Part shown: positions 8,224 to 17,077 of the stretch, in pieces
How the letters are laid out: each line of letters starts with the position of its first letter
Numbering within the stretch: position 1 is the stretch's first letter
DNA from: Planococcus rifietoensis
Lineage (GTDB): Bacteria; Bacillota; Bacilli; Bacillales_A; Planococcaceae
Length of the DNA: 64,000 nt
Assembly (NCBI RefSeq): GCF_001465795.2
Contig: NZ_CP013659.2
Location: 2,126,501-2,190,500 of the forward strand
Direction of reading: 5' to 3'
Made by a program: the position numbers and the translations under genes
The notes under the pieces: generated by a model
What the model was told of the DNA's origin: nothing
The model's database searches: none
Seen by the model: only the letters and a program-made list of their open reading frames with translations

Positions 8224-9231
8224 CTAGACGCGGCTCGCTTCCAAATGCTTTTTGCAGCGGTAGGCAGGGAAATAATCGGTCGCTGCATCCGCCGCGTTGA
8301 GTTCGCATAATTTCTTATAAACCGGCTTATTCCATATCTTCTTTCCGATGTAAAAGTCGAATCGGGTATTTTTCCCGAACTGCCTCTTGAACATCAGCAA
8401 ACTATCATCGGGGTCGTTGGTCCTCCCGCCCCCGTCGTGGATTAACCGGTAGCCGTTCGCTTTCCCCCAGACTGTCAACGCATATTGCAGCACATAGGCA
8501 GGATACGCATGGTTGTAATCGCTCAAAGTTCCTGACAAATGCGTATGGATACGGTCTTCGTAAGTGAAGTTCAAGCCCATCCCTATAACTTGCCCGTCAC
8601 AGATCGCTTTGGTCAATAAGATGCGGTCTGCAAAATATTTAAGGCATTCTGTGAAATAATCTTCTTCAAAATAATAATAAGCATCGGCATTATTGCGGCT
8701 CATCGTCTCATGATAGATATCCTTGAACTCGCCCAGGCTTTTGGGATTTTCAATGATCTCATATATGACGCCCGCCTCAAGCGCTTTGCGGATGTTTTTT
8801 CGTGTCGATTTGGAGAACTCGCGTTGGACCGGATCCTCGTATGCCGCCAGATTGGTTCCCACGGTCTCGCGCAGATACCGCACTTCATAGCATTCCTCAA
8901 AATCCAGCGCATTCCCCAGTACCGGGTGGAACCGGACGAATTCACTGATAATGCCATGCTCTGCGCAATATTCTCCAAAAGCTTGCTCAAATTCTTTGAC
9001 CAATTGGGTTTTTCTTCCTTCTGCACATATTTTGATGACTGGCCCCCCGTAGCCATACGGAGTGACAATGTCGAAATACGGTCCACCTGTTGCGGTAATC
9101 GGAATCTCACGGCGGATAAACTGATGTCGCACACGGCCAAGTGGGTGGTCAAACTCGAACACTTCACACCGGCCATTTTCGATCACTTCGTATAACCGGC
9201 CGTAATTTTTTTCGAAATACAAATCCTTCAC
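8224..9231 (-). CDS. FemAB/GNAT-fold acyltransferase-like protein (paralogue 2)
   Basis: This is a 335-residue paralogue of the genes on both sides, with the same ordered blocks: KDLYFEKNYGRLYE at the start, TPYGYGGP, SEFVRFHPVLGNA, EFSKSTRKNIRKALEAG, HLSGT and IHDGGGRTNDPDDSLLMFKRQFG. The start is GTG at 9229-9231, fixed by alignment with its relatives. The upstream ribosome site is poor (AAGAAGAAATGGGG), so it may be translated less than the others. Cofactor and substrate are unknown: FemAB enzymes proper use aminoacyl-tRNA, whereas other PF13480 proteins are thought to use acyl-CoA. It is soluble and has no signal peptide. Confidence 0.85.
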   Translation of the reverse strand: MKDLYFEKNYGRLYEVIENGRCEVFEFDHPLGRVRHQFIRREIPITATGGPYFDIVTPYGYGGPVIKICAEGRKTQLVKEFEQAFGEYCAEHGIISEFVRFHPVLGNALDFEECYEVRYLRETVGTNLAAYEDPVQREFSKSTRKNIRKALEAGVIYEIIENPKSLGEFKDIYHETMSRNNADAYYYFEEDYFTECLKYFADRILLTKAICDGQVIGMGLNFTYEDRIHTHLSGTLSDYNHAYPAYVLQYALTVWGKANGYRLIHDGGGRTNDPDDSLLMFKRQFGKNTRFDFYIGKKIWNKPVYKKLCELNAADAATDYFPAYRCKKHLEASRV

Positions 9232-9291
9232 ACGCTAAACCCCATTTCTTCTTTTGTTGTTTGTGTCTGTTCCCCCTCCGGATTCTCTCTC

Positions 9292-10299
9292 TTAAACCTC
9301 GCTCGTCTCTTTGGCTGGCCGTTTCCGGTAAGCCGGAAAAAACTCATCCGTAACGGCAGTGTTTGCTTCTTTGCAAAGCCTTCTGTAAATTTCTTCATTC
9401 CACACTTTTTGGCCGCTGTAGAATGAAAAGCTCGTATGGCGCGCGAATTGCTGTTTGAATCTCAATAGGTTATCGTCCGGGCTGTTGGTCCGCCCGCCTC
9501 CTCCGTGTATGAGGCTGATGCCATTTTCCTTAGCCCATAGGACCGTGGCATACTGCATGATATAAACCGGCGACAAGTGATGAAATGCCTCATATGTTCC
9601 GGACAAATGAGTATGGATCAAATCGTTGTAGACAAATTGCAGCTCCATGCCGATCACTTCGCCCTCATAAAGTGCTTCAACCAACAAGAGCCGCTCCCCG
9701 AACGACTCCAGCAATTGAGTGAAATACTGTTCATTAAAGTAATAGAACGAATCGGCTTGGTTGCGGTCCATTGTGGCAAAGTAAATCCGCTGAAAATCTT
9801 TTAGGTCCCTCGGCCCGAGCGTTACCCGGAATTCAACGCCATCCCGCAGCGCCTTGCGGATGTTCTTGCGCGCCGAAGAGCTGAACTCAGCTTCTACCGG
9901 ATCGTCATAAGCTCCAATTGACGTTCCGACCGTATCGCGCAGATAACGCACTTCGTAGCTTTTCCCAAAATCCTGTGCATTGCCAAGCACCGGATGGAAC
10001 CGGATAAACTCACTGACGACGCCTTCTGCTTCGCAATAAGCAGCAAATGCTTCTGCAAAGGCGGATGCCAGCTCTTCCCGATGTTCCGGCGGACAGCCCG
10101 TCATCAGCGGGCCTCCGTATCCATATGGCGTGACAATGTCAAAGTAGCGTTCAGATCCGAGCAATATCGGAATTTCGCGCTTGATAAACAGATGCCGTAC
10201 GCGCCCGAGCGCGTGATTAAACTCAAAGACCTGGCACACGCCTTTCTCTATTTCTTCATATAATTTTCCATAGCGCTCATCGAAATAAAGATCCCCCAT
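9292..10299 (-). CDS. FemAB/GNAT-fold acyltransferase-like protein (paralogue 3)
   Basis: This is the first gene of the trio, 335 residues from the ATG at 10297-10299, with AAGGA 7 nt upstream. The neighbouring ATG at 10302 is only 4 nt from it, and a longer frame to 10407 has no ribosome site. The product begins MGDLYFDERYGKLYE, matching paralogues 1 and 2, and carries EFSSSARKNIRKALRDG, HLSGTYEAFHHLSP and IHGGGGRTNSPDDNLLRFKQQF. The three genes look like tandem duplications with retained function: the invariant blocks are intact in each copy while the remaining positions have drifted. Expression is probably from the direct-repeat promoter at 10410-10441. Confidence 0.87.
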   Translation of the reverse strand: MGDLYFDERYGKLYEEIEKGVCQVFEFNHALGRVRHLFIKREIPILLGSERYFDIVTPYGYGGPLMTGCPPEHREELASAFAEAFAAYCEAEGVVSEFIRFHPVLGNAQDFGKSYEVRYLRDTVGTSIGAYDDPVEAEFSSSARKNIRKALRDGVEFRVTLGPRDLKDFQRIYFATMDRNQADSFYYFNEQYFTQLLESFGERLLLVEALYEGEVIGMELQFVYNDLIHTHLSGTYEAFHHLSPVYIMQYATVLWAKENGISLIHGGGGRTNSPDDNLLRFKQQFARHTSFSFYSGQKVWNEEIYRRLCKEANTAVTDEFFPAYRKRPAKETSEV

Positions 10300-10409
10300 C
10301 ATCTTTTCCTTCTTTCTCGTTGTAAGTTGCGAATACTTCCCCCCAATGCCTGGTGGAGTTCCTGCCATCGCATGCACTCCTTTCCAATTGAAATCCTTGA
10401 TTAGCACCT

Positions 10410-10441
10410 ATCCTAAAAGGCCCAGGTTAAAGATAGGTTAA
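10410..10441 (-). promoter_or_regulatory. Direct-repeat promoter of the GNAT trio (PhoP-box-like)
   Basis: On the minus strand: TTAACC (10441-10436), 5 nt, TTAACC (10430-10425), 9 nt, TAGGAT (10415-10410). Both hexamers, the spacing and the -10 are the same as at 6237-6268, so the two operons are probably co-regulated. Confidence 0.78.
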
Positions 10442-10506
10442 ACAAGCCCCTTTTTTATAAAATACGTATATATAGACAAAAGTGCCTGAAAAGGGGACAA
10501 CATTCT

Positions 10507-11055
<549 letters not shown>

Positions 11056-11058
11056 AAA

Positions 11059-11085
11059 GAGGCTTCCAATTGGGAGCCTCTTTTT
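11059..11085 (+). terminator. Terminator of the HmoB-like gene
   Basis: GAGGCTTCC (11059-11067) pairs with GGGAGCCTC (11072-11080), followed by TTTTT. Confidence 0.88.
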
Positions 11086-11377
11086 CTGTGGAGAAGTATA
11101 TGTGTATCGATCTATTCGAATGAATTAGACAGGTGCGCAGCGGAATGCCTTTGGCCATTTCTTCGTAAGCTAGCTCTTGTACGCGGTTCGGCTGATCGAT
11201 TTCACTATATTTTGCATACGAACAAGTGTCGCTGTTCATTATCTTCATCCGCTGATAGTTGGACTTGATAGCTGCGAAGATGTTTGGTGTTGATTCAGAG
11301 CTGTCCAAACTATTCATGCTAATTTCAATGACAGAGGAATCTCATTTCCATACTAAACTTAGAGCTGGAGCGGAAAA
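11086..11377. other. Intergenic stretch without a supported gene
   Basis: A 93-codon open frame exists on the minus strand, but it has no ribosome site and runs into the terminator of the HmoB gene. I see no convincing gene, RNA or repeat here. Confidence 0.5.
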
Positions 11378-11402
11378 GAAAAAACCGCAGCAACTGCTGC
11401 GG
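11378..11402 (-). terminator. Terminator of ATP-grasp gene 1
   Basis: The perfect 18-bp palindrome CCGCAGCAACTGCTGCGG (11385-11402; central bases form the loop) is followed on the minus strand by a U-rich run. Confidence 0.88.
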
Positions 11403-11408
11403 TTTGGT

Positions 11409-12662
11409 TTAGGTCACTTTTTCTCCTGCCAGATAGCGGGCGAGCACCATGTCTTCGCCGGTTTCCGAGATGACTTCAAGCGACCGGTTGATGTCGCGGA
11501 TCGTCCCGTTCAGCTCCTCCATTGTCTGGCAAACGATATTGAAGCGGCCTAGCATTTGTGAATAGGAGCCCGTCACTGTAATCTCATCGCCCACTTCTCG
11601 TGTCGGCACCCAGGAAATCACAGAGGGAAAATCTAGAATTTCCTCCAAACCCTTGATTTCACTAATGGTTCCGGGCCCTAGAAGCACCGATAGATTGCAG
11701 GATGGATAACGCATGAAACCGTCATCGAAATTGCTTAAATCGTATCTCGCAATGTCTTCCCCAACAGCAAAGTCAATCATCATTTCCAGCAAATTGACAT
11801 CGGTCTGCCGTTTGACGATTTGATAATGCTGCTCTCCGCTCAGCCTGTAGCCCATCTCATAAATAAAGAACTCTCCATTGTCGTAAAGCGACTGAATCAG
11901 CACGAGCCCGTTCTTGAGCCCCATGCCTCTCAGCATCTCCCGGATATTGACATCGTGAAGCGCAATGAATTCAGCGAGATGGCTCGATGGGTAAATTGTG
12001 GCGACCGGCAGCGGTGGGCTTTGGCGCCCTTGATTATGGACGAAGCGATCTGTTACAGCGGATAAAATCACTTCCCCATTTTGCAAGGTGTAATACATTT
12101 CGACACCATGGTTTGTATCGATAAAGCGCTCGACAAGAACGCGGCCATGGCGCGAAAAGCGTCTGGCTTTTTCGACGGCATCGTATAATTCTGCTTCGTT
12201 TTGGCAGACAGTAATCCCTTTGCTGGCGTAGCTGTCGACCGGTTTGATAATGACCGGATACCGAACCGGCACCCCATCGCCTTTTTCGTATTGTTCGATG
12301 ACCGGCACATTGAATCTTCGGCAAAATTCCTTGAACTGGTCTTTATTGGAACTAATTTCCAAATGCTCTTTTGTTGCATAAAACGGCAAACCAAGCCGGT
12401 CGGTCAGCAATTGGGCATTCCACGTGTTGATGTCGTCGAAAGCCGTCAGCACGCCATCGATTTGTTCGTGACGCGCCATGTCTTCCAGGGCGTCGATGTC
12501 AGCAGTGCTAATATGGTACGCTTTATCGGCATTTTTCTTTGCGGGCGATTCCTCGTTATTATCGGTGACAATTGTATACAGGCCCATGTTTTTAGCAGTT
12601 TCGACGACGTCGATCATATGCGTGATGCCGCCAAGGATAAGCAGCTTTTTCTGATTTTCCAC
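11409..12662 (-). CDS. ATP-grasp ligase-like protein 1
   Basis: This 417-residue protein has the pre-ATP-grasp Rossmann start LLILGGITHMIDVVETAK, then STADIDAL and LTAFDDINTWNAQ, then an ATP-grasp fold with PVIIKPVDSYASKGITVC (about 140-160, the ATP-binding Lys and glycine-rich loop) and VLVERFIDTNHGVEMYY. A C-terminal EMGYRLSGEQHY block supplies metal ligands. Such enzymes activate a carboxylate as acyl phosphate and join it to an amine or thiol. The substrate is unknown. I use the GTG at 12660-12662 because AGGGGG lies 8 nt upstream; a GTG at 12671 is too close to it. It is about half identical by eye to the protein at 13997-15265, with the shared FSGEQHYHIIHKQT-like region most conserved. 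Confidence 0.85.
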   Translation of the reverse strand: MENQKKLLILGGITHMIDVVETAKNMGLYTIVTDNNEESPAKKNADKAYHISTADIDALEDMARHEQIDGVLTAFDDINTWNAQLLTDRLGLPFYATKEHLEISSNKDQFKEFCRRFNVPVIEQYEKGDGVPVRYPVIIKPVDSYASKGITVCQNEAELYDAVEKARRFSRHGRVLVERFIDTNHGVEMYYTLQNGEVILSAVTDRFVHNQGRQSPPLPVATIYPSSHLAEFIALHDVNIREMLRGMGLKNGLVLIQSLYDNGEFFIYEMGYRLSGEQHYQIVKRQTDVNLLEMMIDFAVGEDIARYDLSNFDDGFMRYPSCNLSVLLGPGTISEIKGLEEILDFPSVISWVPTREVGDEITVTGSYSQMLGRFNIVCQTMEELNGTIRDINRSLEVISETGEDMVLARYLAGEKVT

Positions 12663-12830
12663 GGGAAACACCCCCTTCAGTCTATTCGGGTATTATTGAC
12701 TAGAGATTTTTCTGATTGCTCGAAATTATTTGTTTTCCTTCTTCGTTTGTAGAACAAATTTACCAACCGGGGTATTGTTTTGTCAATCTGAAAATCTGAA
12801 AAAAATAAAATTTCTTCCTATTTAAAAAGC

Positions 12831-12862
12831 TTTACCTCTTTTTAACCCCACAACCCTACTGT
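12831..12862 (+). promoter_or_regulatory. Direct-repeat promoter of GNAT paralogue 4 (PhoP-box-like)
   Basis: On the plus strand: TTTACC (12831-12836), 5 nt, TTAACC (12842-12847), 9 nt, TACTGT (12857-12862). The spacing is identical to the four minus-strand examples. Both the first hexamer and the -10 deviate, so this is the weakest copy. It is the only one serving a plus-strand gene, which argues against simple duplication of a promoter segment. Confidence 0.65.
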
Positions 12863-12905
12863 GAAAGTAGCAAGAACACCATTTATTTTAAGGAGGCAGT
12901 GAACC

Positions 12906-13895
12906 ATGGCAGTTCCTACTAAACAAGCGGTTCCGGACATTTTCTTTACGCCCGAATGGAACGAAGCATACGCCGCACATGAAGGAGGGGAATTCCAGCA
13001 ATTCGAATGGAAAAGTGAACTCGGGCACATCATCTATCCTTTCATCAAACGTCCGGTGCCGATGTTAGAAGGCTGGTTCGATACAATTACCGCATTCGGC
13101 CAAAGCGGCCCTGTCATTATCGATGCCAAAGAAGGGCAGCGGCGGGCTTTGGTCGATGAGTTTGATGCGGCATTCCAGGATTTCTGCGAACAGCAGTGCA
13201 TCGTTTCCGAATACATCCGCTTCAGTTCATGGGTTAAGAATGCAGAAGATTTCTTCCCACTCTATGGCCTCGATATGCGTGGCATCGTCATGTATATCGA
13301 TTTGACCGTCGACGATCCTTTCCGCTTTGAATTTTCATCTGCCGCCCGCCAGCAAGTGCGGCGCGCGCTGAAAAACGGCGTGACGCTCGAATATGATTTC
13401 ACTGGGGACACATTGGATGATTTTTGCCGTTTGTATGACCTCACCGCAGACCGCAACGAATTTCCGGATCATTATTTATTCGCTCCGGAAATGCTGAAGG
13501 AATCCTTCAAGCATCTAGAAGGCAAGCAATTCCTGCTCAATGCGAAATACGACGGCAAGACCGTCTCTTCCGCATTGATCGTCCACCACGGTGATTATAT
13601 GCATTATCATCTGGTCGCCAATGACCCCGATTATTTTCGCTGTGCCGGAAATTCATTGATCATGGCGGAAGCTTGCCGCTACGGCAAAGAACTCGGCTTT
13701 TCCCAATTCCATTTGGGCGGCGCTTCCACTGAAGCCCTCTACCGCTTTAAACGGCGGTTCACCAAAACAGAACCGCTTGAGATCTTGACCGGCAAACGCA
13801 TCCGCAACAGCGATATGTATGGCAGGCTGACTGAACTAAAAAGGCTTCAATACGGCATCGAAAACACTGGCCACTTTCCTTTATACCGAGGATGA
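12906..13895 (+). CDS. FemAB/GNAT-fold acyltransferase-like protein (paralogue 4, divergent)
   Basis: The 329-residue protein is of the same family as the trio at 7187-10299 but clearly more distant. The start is MAVPTKQAVPDIFFTPEWNEAY, the TPYGYGGP block reads TAFGQSGP, the SEFVRFHP block reads SEYIRFSSW, the basic helix is EFSSAARQQVRRALKNG, the HLSGT position is HLVAND, and the GGGRTN loop is HLGGASTEALYRFKRRF. The loop changes suggest a different acceptor or donor. AAGGAGG lies 9 nt before ATG. It is transcribed alone between the two ATP-grasp genes, divergently from gene 1 and convergently with gene 2. Confidence 0.85.
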   Translation: MAVPTKQAVPDIFFTPEWNEAYAAHEGGEFQQFEWKSELGHIIYPFIKRPVPMLEGWFDTITAFGQSGPVIIDAKEGQRRALVDEFDAAFQDFCEQQCIVSEYIRFSSWVKNAEDFFPLYGLDMRGIVMYIDLTVDDPFRFEFSSAARQQVRRALKNGVTLEYDFTGDTLDDFCRLYDLTADRNEFPDHYLFAPEMLKESFKHLEGKQFLLNAKYDGKTVSSALIVHHGDYMHYHLVANDPDYFRCAGNSLIMAEACRYGKELGFSQFHLGGASTEALYRFKRRFTKTEPLEILTGKRIRNSDMYGRLTELKRLQYGIENTGHFPLYRG

Positions 13896-13900
13896 AAAAA

Positions 13901-13937
13901 GCGCTGGACCCAATTTTAGGGCCTGGCGCTTTTTTTG
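13901..13937. terminator. Bidirectional terminator after GNAT paralogue 4
   Basis: GCGCTGGACCC pairs with GGGCCTGGCGC with one mismatch, flanked by A6 and T7. It can serve the plus-strand gene and also stop minus-strand readthrough. Confidence 0.8.
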
Positions 13938-13952
13938 TGCCGATTGAAAACA

Positions 13953-13984
13953 TAAAAAAACAGCGGGGAACATGCCTCACTGCT
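13953..13984 (-). terminator. Terminator of ATP-grasp gene 2
   Basis: On the minus strand an imperfect CAGTGAGG/CCCCGCTG stem is followed by seven U residues, 13 nt past the stop codon. Confidence 0.65.
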
Positions 13985-13996
13985 TTTAGCTTTATA

Positions 13997-15265
13997 TTAA
14001 GAAGCATTTACTTTAGCCGGTTGGAACCGGGCCATGATCATATCACTGCCGTCTTCAGAGCGAATATCGAGCGTCCGGTAAATCTGTTCGATGGTTTCCA
14101 GCAGCGCCTGTTGTGAATTTGCGACCACATTAAAGCGGCCAAACATTTGTGAATACGAGCCTGTCCGCTCAATCGCCTCGCCTTCGAAACGATTGATGAC
14201 GCAGGAAATCACTTCCGGCATCGCTTTCACTGCCTCCAAGCCGCGGACTTCCGTAATCGTCCCCGGACCTAGCAAAATTGGCAAATTAGCGGACGGGTAC
14301 GGCATCGGGGCATGGTCGAATTGTTCGATCGGATGGTTAGCCGTGTCTTCGCCAACCGAGAAATCGAGCATCATCTCCAATAAATGGACGCCTGTTTGCT
14401 TGTGGATAATATGATAATGCTGCTCGCCGCTGAAACGGAAACCCATTTCGTATACATAGATTTTGCCGCCGTCATACATCGTCTGAATGAACACCAACCC
14501 GTTTTCGATGCCTATATTCCGAATCATTTTGCGCACCGCCGGATCGACTTCTTTGATATATTGCTGTTGGTGCTGCGAAGGAAACAACATCGCTACAGGC
14601 AGCGGCGGATGTTCTTTCGATTGCTTATGGGTGAAGCGGTCCGTAACGGCAGTCAGGACGAGATGGCCATCCCGCGCGGTATAGAATGCCTGGACGCCGA
14701 TGTCCGACTCAACAAAGCGCTCGAGCATAATTTTCCCCGATTTCGATTCTCCGACTGCCTTTTGGACCCCCTTTGTAAGTTCCTCTTCCTTATAACACAC
14801 CGTGATTCCTTTGCTTGCGTAGCTATCAACCGGCTTGACGATGACTGGAAATTCCACCACAGGGAGCTCAGGGTCCTGCACCGGGTCACATTCATATTCT
14901 TCAATGACCGGCACGCCGAATGTCCGGCAATACTCCTTGAAACGGTCTTTATGCGAAGTGATCTCGAGCTGTGCGGGGGTGGCATAAAACGGCAAGTGGA
15001 GCGTTTTACACAGCGCGACCGCATGCCATGTGTTGATATCGTCGAAAGCCGTAAACACGCCATCGATTCGCTCTCTCCTGCCGATTTCAGCAAGCTTCCG
15101 AATATCTGCAGTACTGATGTCATACGATTGGTCGGCAATTTTCTTCGCTGGCGAGCCGACCATATTGTCGGTGACGATCGTGTAGTAGCCCATGCGTTTG
15201 GCTGTCTCCACCACATTGACCATATGGAATGTGCCGCCAAGGATCAAAATTTTCTTTTTATCCAT
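13997..15265 (-). CDS. ATP-grasp ligase-like protein 2
   Basis: This is a 422-residue paralogue of the protein at 11409-12662, with KKKILILGGTFHMVNVVETAKRMG, STADIRKLAEIG, FTAFDDINTWHA, FPVIVKPVDSYASKGITVC, IMLERFVESDIGVQAFY and EMGFRFSGEQHYHII. All blocks expected of an active ATP-grasp domain are present. The ATG at 15263-15265 has GGAGG 7 nt upstream and gives the same N-terminus as paralogue 1; an upstream in-frame start at 15286 lacks a site. Neither ATP-grasp gene has the direct-repeat promoter of its neighbours, so the ligases may be expressed under other conditions or constitutively. Substrate unknown. Confidence 0.85.
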   Translation of the reverse strand: MDKKKILILGGTFHMVNVVETAKRMGYYTIVTDNMVGSPAKKIADQSYDISTADIRKLAEIGRRERIDGVFTAFDDINTWHAVALCKTLHLPFYATPAQLEITSHKDRFKEYCRTFGVPVIEEYECDPVQDPELPVVEFPVIVKPVDSYASKGITVCYKEEELTKGVQKAVGESKSGKIMLERFVESDIGVQAFYTARDGHLVLTAVTDRFTHKQSKEHPPLPVAMLFPSQHQQQYIKEVDPAVRKMIRNIGIENGLVFIQTMYDGGKIYVYEMGFRFSGEQHYHIIHKQTGVHLLEMMLDFSVGEDTANHPIEQFDHAPMPYPSANLPILLGPGTITEVRGLEAVKAMPEVISCVINRFEGEAIERTGSYSQMFGRFNVVANSQQALLETIEQIYRTLDIRSEDGSDMIMARFQPAKVNAS

Positions 15266-15413
15266 CCAAAACCCTCCACTTCGCAAATATCATGTACATA
15301 TAGTATAAGTGCTAATTCAAAATAACTAAATAACTCGATAAGCGTAATACAAAAATACCAATTAAAAGCAGAACCGTCAATAAAAATCTGAAAATTCAGG
15401 TATAAACTCCTTT

Positions 15414-16937
15414 TCAACTTAAAGGCGTTGTATGTGAAACCATCCAACTCTTATCGCTTCTATTGTAATAAGCGGTGATTTTGTAACCGATTCCTGCCGG
15501 CGCGAGCACCCCTTCGCTGCCGGGACGGTTATTGACCTTGGCGTTATCGCAGACGAGCCGCACTTCCTGTCCACCGCTATGTTCAACGAAGATCTCTACT
15601 TCTTCGCTGAATTTATGGATCGGGGCTGGCGGCAGTTTGACGGTTTCCGCTTCGGACGCCCCGTTTTTCTTATTGACTGTCATGCGTGGTTCGTCTTTCA
15701 TATCAAGCGGAGAGCGGCCGCCTTCAGGCACGTATTGATGCAAGCGCCCGTTGTAAAGGATGCTCGTCGTATCGTATTGGTATTCTTCATTGTATAAAGA
15801 AGTGATCGAGGCAAGGCCGTCTCCCATGCCATCGCGCGGTTTTGCAAGGAGCGGCTCGATGACGCTGAGCCCTGCCGCATAATCGAGCAGGACATTGGCA
15901 TAGCCGTTGTTCTCAAAATAGCTATGGTTGATGCTGCCGGAATACGCTGGCGTCGTGTTTATCGCGCCGCTGCCGATATGGATGCCCGCGATGCCGTTCG
16001 AATCGAAATTGCCGCCTTGAATATGGTGTCCATACAATCCGCGCACCATCAGGCCGGTCGCTGCGTTGCCGACGAAATGGCAATCGTAAATCCCGTAGAC
16101 GTTATTATCGCTGCCACGGTCCGTCTGCAAGCCGCAGCCAAGATGGATTTTATAGGGCGTTCCCGGCGACACCGTCTCTTTCAAAGGCGGCGACACCGTG
16201 ATGCTGCGTGGGCCGACTTCATCGATGTGGTAGACAGACCCTTCTCCGGAACCCACTTTGAAATAAGCGCCGACATGGACATCTCGCGCGGCTGGATCGA
16301 GTTTCATGAATGAAATATTCGTTCCCCGGCCTGAAGCACCGCTGCCTTCGATGACCGATCCATTTTGCGAAAACTGGCACAGCCGATCGAATACGCAGAG
16401 ATTATTATTGCCTTCTTCTAAAATCTGCAAACCGTGGACAGATCCCCACATAAAGGCAGCTCCTGAAAATAGTTTATCGCGGATTTCACTCGCGACCATA
16501 CACACTTTGACCAGCTGGGTATAGCCATTTTCGGGATCGGTCCCCATGAACTGGATGCCCTTGACCGAGCCGCTGCCGCCGCGCATGCGCACCAAATAAT
16601 CCATCGGTTCAGACGGTGCGATGCGCGTCGTCTCCGAACTATGCCCGATCCACGAGACAGCTGCCCCCATGCCCCATTCCGGCACTTCAATGGGGCCGCT
16701 GATGCGATACAAGCCCGGTGGAAAAAACAGATTGCCGCCTTTACTCGTGCCATATGCGGCATCGATCGCTTTTTGCAGCGCTTTCCGGTCATCGACTTTG
16801 CCGTCACCGATCGCTCCGTATGATTTCACGTTGAATAATTGGTCTGCAGTCTTTTTCGGACTCCACATTTCGCGGACGATATCCTCTTTATTGCGCGGAA
16901 GCAATTCTTTCTCCCTCGGTTTTTTCCAAAATGCCAT
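15414..16937 (-). CDS. Parallel beta-helix protein (pectate-lyase-3 fold)
   Basis: The 507-residue protein starts with a basic stretch (MAFWKKPREKELLPRNK) and then the pectate-lyase-3/GH28-related signature NVKSYGAIGDGKVDDRKALQKAID (about 38-61). It continues in irregular beta repeats with G-rich turns such as YGIYDCHFVGNAATGLMVRG and HIQGGNFDSNGIAGIHIGSG. This fold is shared by polysaccharide lyases, epimerases and phage tailspikes. No signal peptide or anchor is visible, which is odd for an enzyme acting on extracellular polymer, so it may modify or bind the polymer inside the cell or leave by another route. The ribosome site is weak (AAAGGGGCGG, about 7 nt). A direct-repeat promoter lies just upstream. 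Confidence 0.8.
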   Translation of the reverse strand: MAFWKKPREKELLPRNKEDIVREMWSPKKTADQLFNVKSYGAIGDGKVDDRKALQKAIDAAYGTSKGGNLFFPPGLYRISGPIEVPEWGMGAAVSWIGHSSETTRIAPSEPMDYLVRMRGGSGSVKGIQFMGTDPENGYTQLVKVCMVASEIRDKLFSGAAFMWGSVHGLQILEEGNNNLCVFDRLCQFSQNGSVIEGSGASGRGTNISFMKLDPAARDVHVGAYFKVGSGEGSVYHIDEVGPRSITVSPPLKETVSPGTPYKIHLGCGLQTDRGSDNNVYGIYDCHFVGNAATGLMVRGLYGHHIQGGNFDSNGIAGIHIGSGAINTTPAYSGSINHSYFENNGYANVLLDYAAGLSVIEPLLAKPRDGMGDGLASITSLYNEEYQYDTTSILYNGRLHQYVPEGGRSPLDMKDEPRMTVNKKNGASEAETVKLPPAPIHKFSEEVEIFVEHSGGQEVRLVCDNAKVNNRPGSEGVLAPAGIGYKITAYYNRSDKSWMVSHTTPLS

Positions 16938-16976
16938 GATTGTGCCGCCCCTTTGCTCACTGAATGTCGTACGACG

Positions 16977-17008
16977 ATTCTACCTGCTAAATGTTAAAAA
17001 ACGGTTAA
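16977..17008 (-). promoter_or_regulatory. Direct-repeat promoter of the beta-helix gene (PhoP-box-like)
   Basis: On the minus strand: TTAACC (17008-17003), 5 nt, TTAACA (16997-16992), 9 nt, TAGAAT (16982-16977). The -10 is the best match to TATAAT among the five copies. Confidence 0.78.
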
Positions 17009-17021
17009 AAATTTTTAAAAT

Positions 17022-17066
17022 GAAAAACAGCTCCCAATAACCGGAGTTGTGCCGGCGGGAGCTGCC
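17022..17066 (-). terminator. Terminator of the amidase operon
   Basis: On the minus strand GCAGCTCCC pairs with GGGAGCTGT across a loop that can itself form a CCGG-based hairpin, then UUUU. It lies about 15 nt past the amidase stop. Confidence 0.8.
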
Positions 17067-17077
17067 CATGAAAGGTT

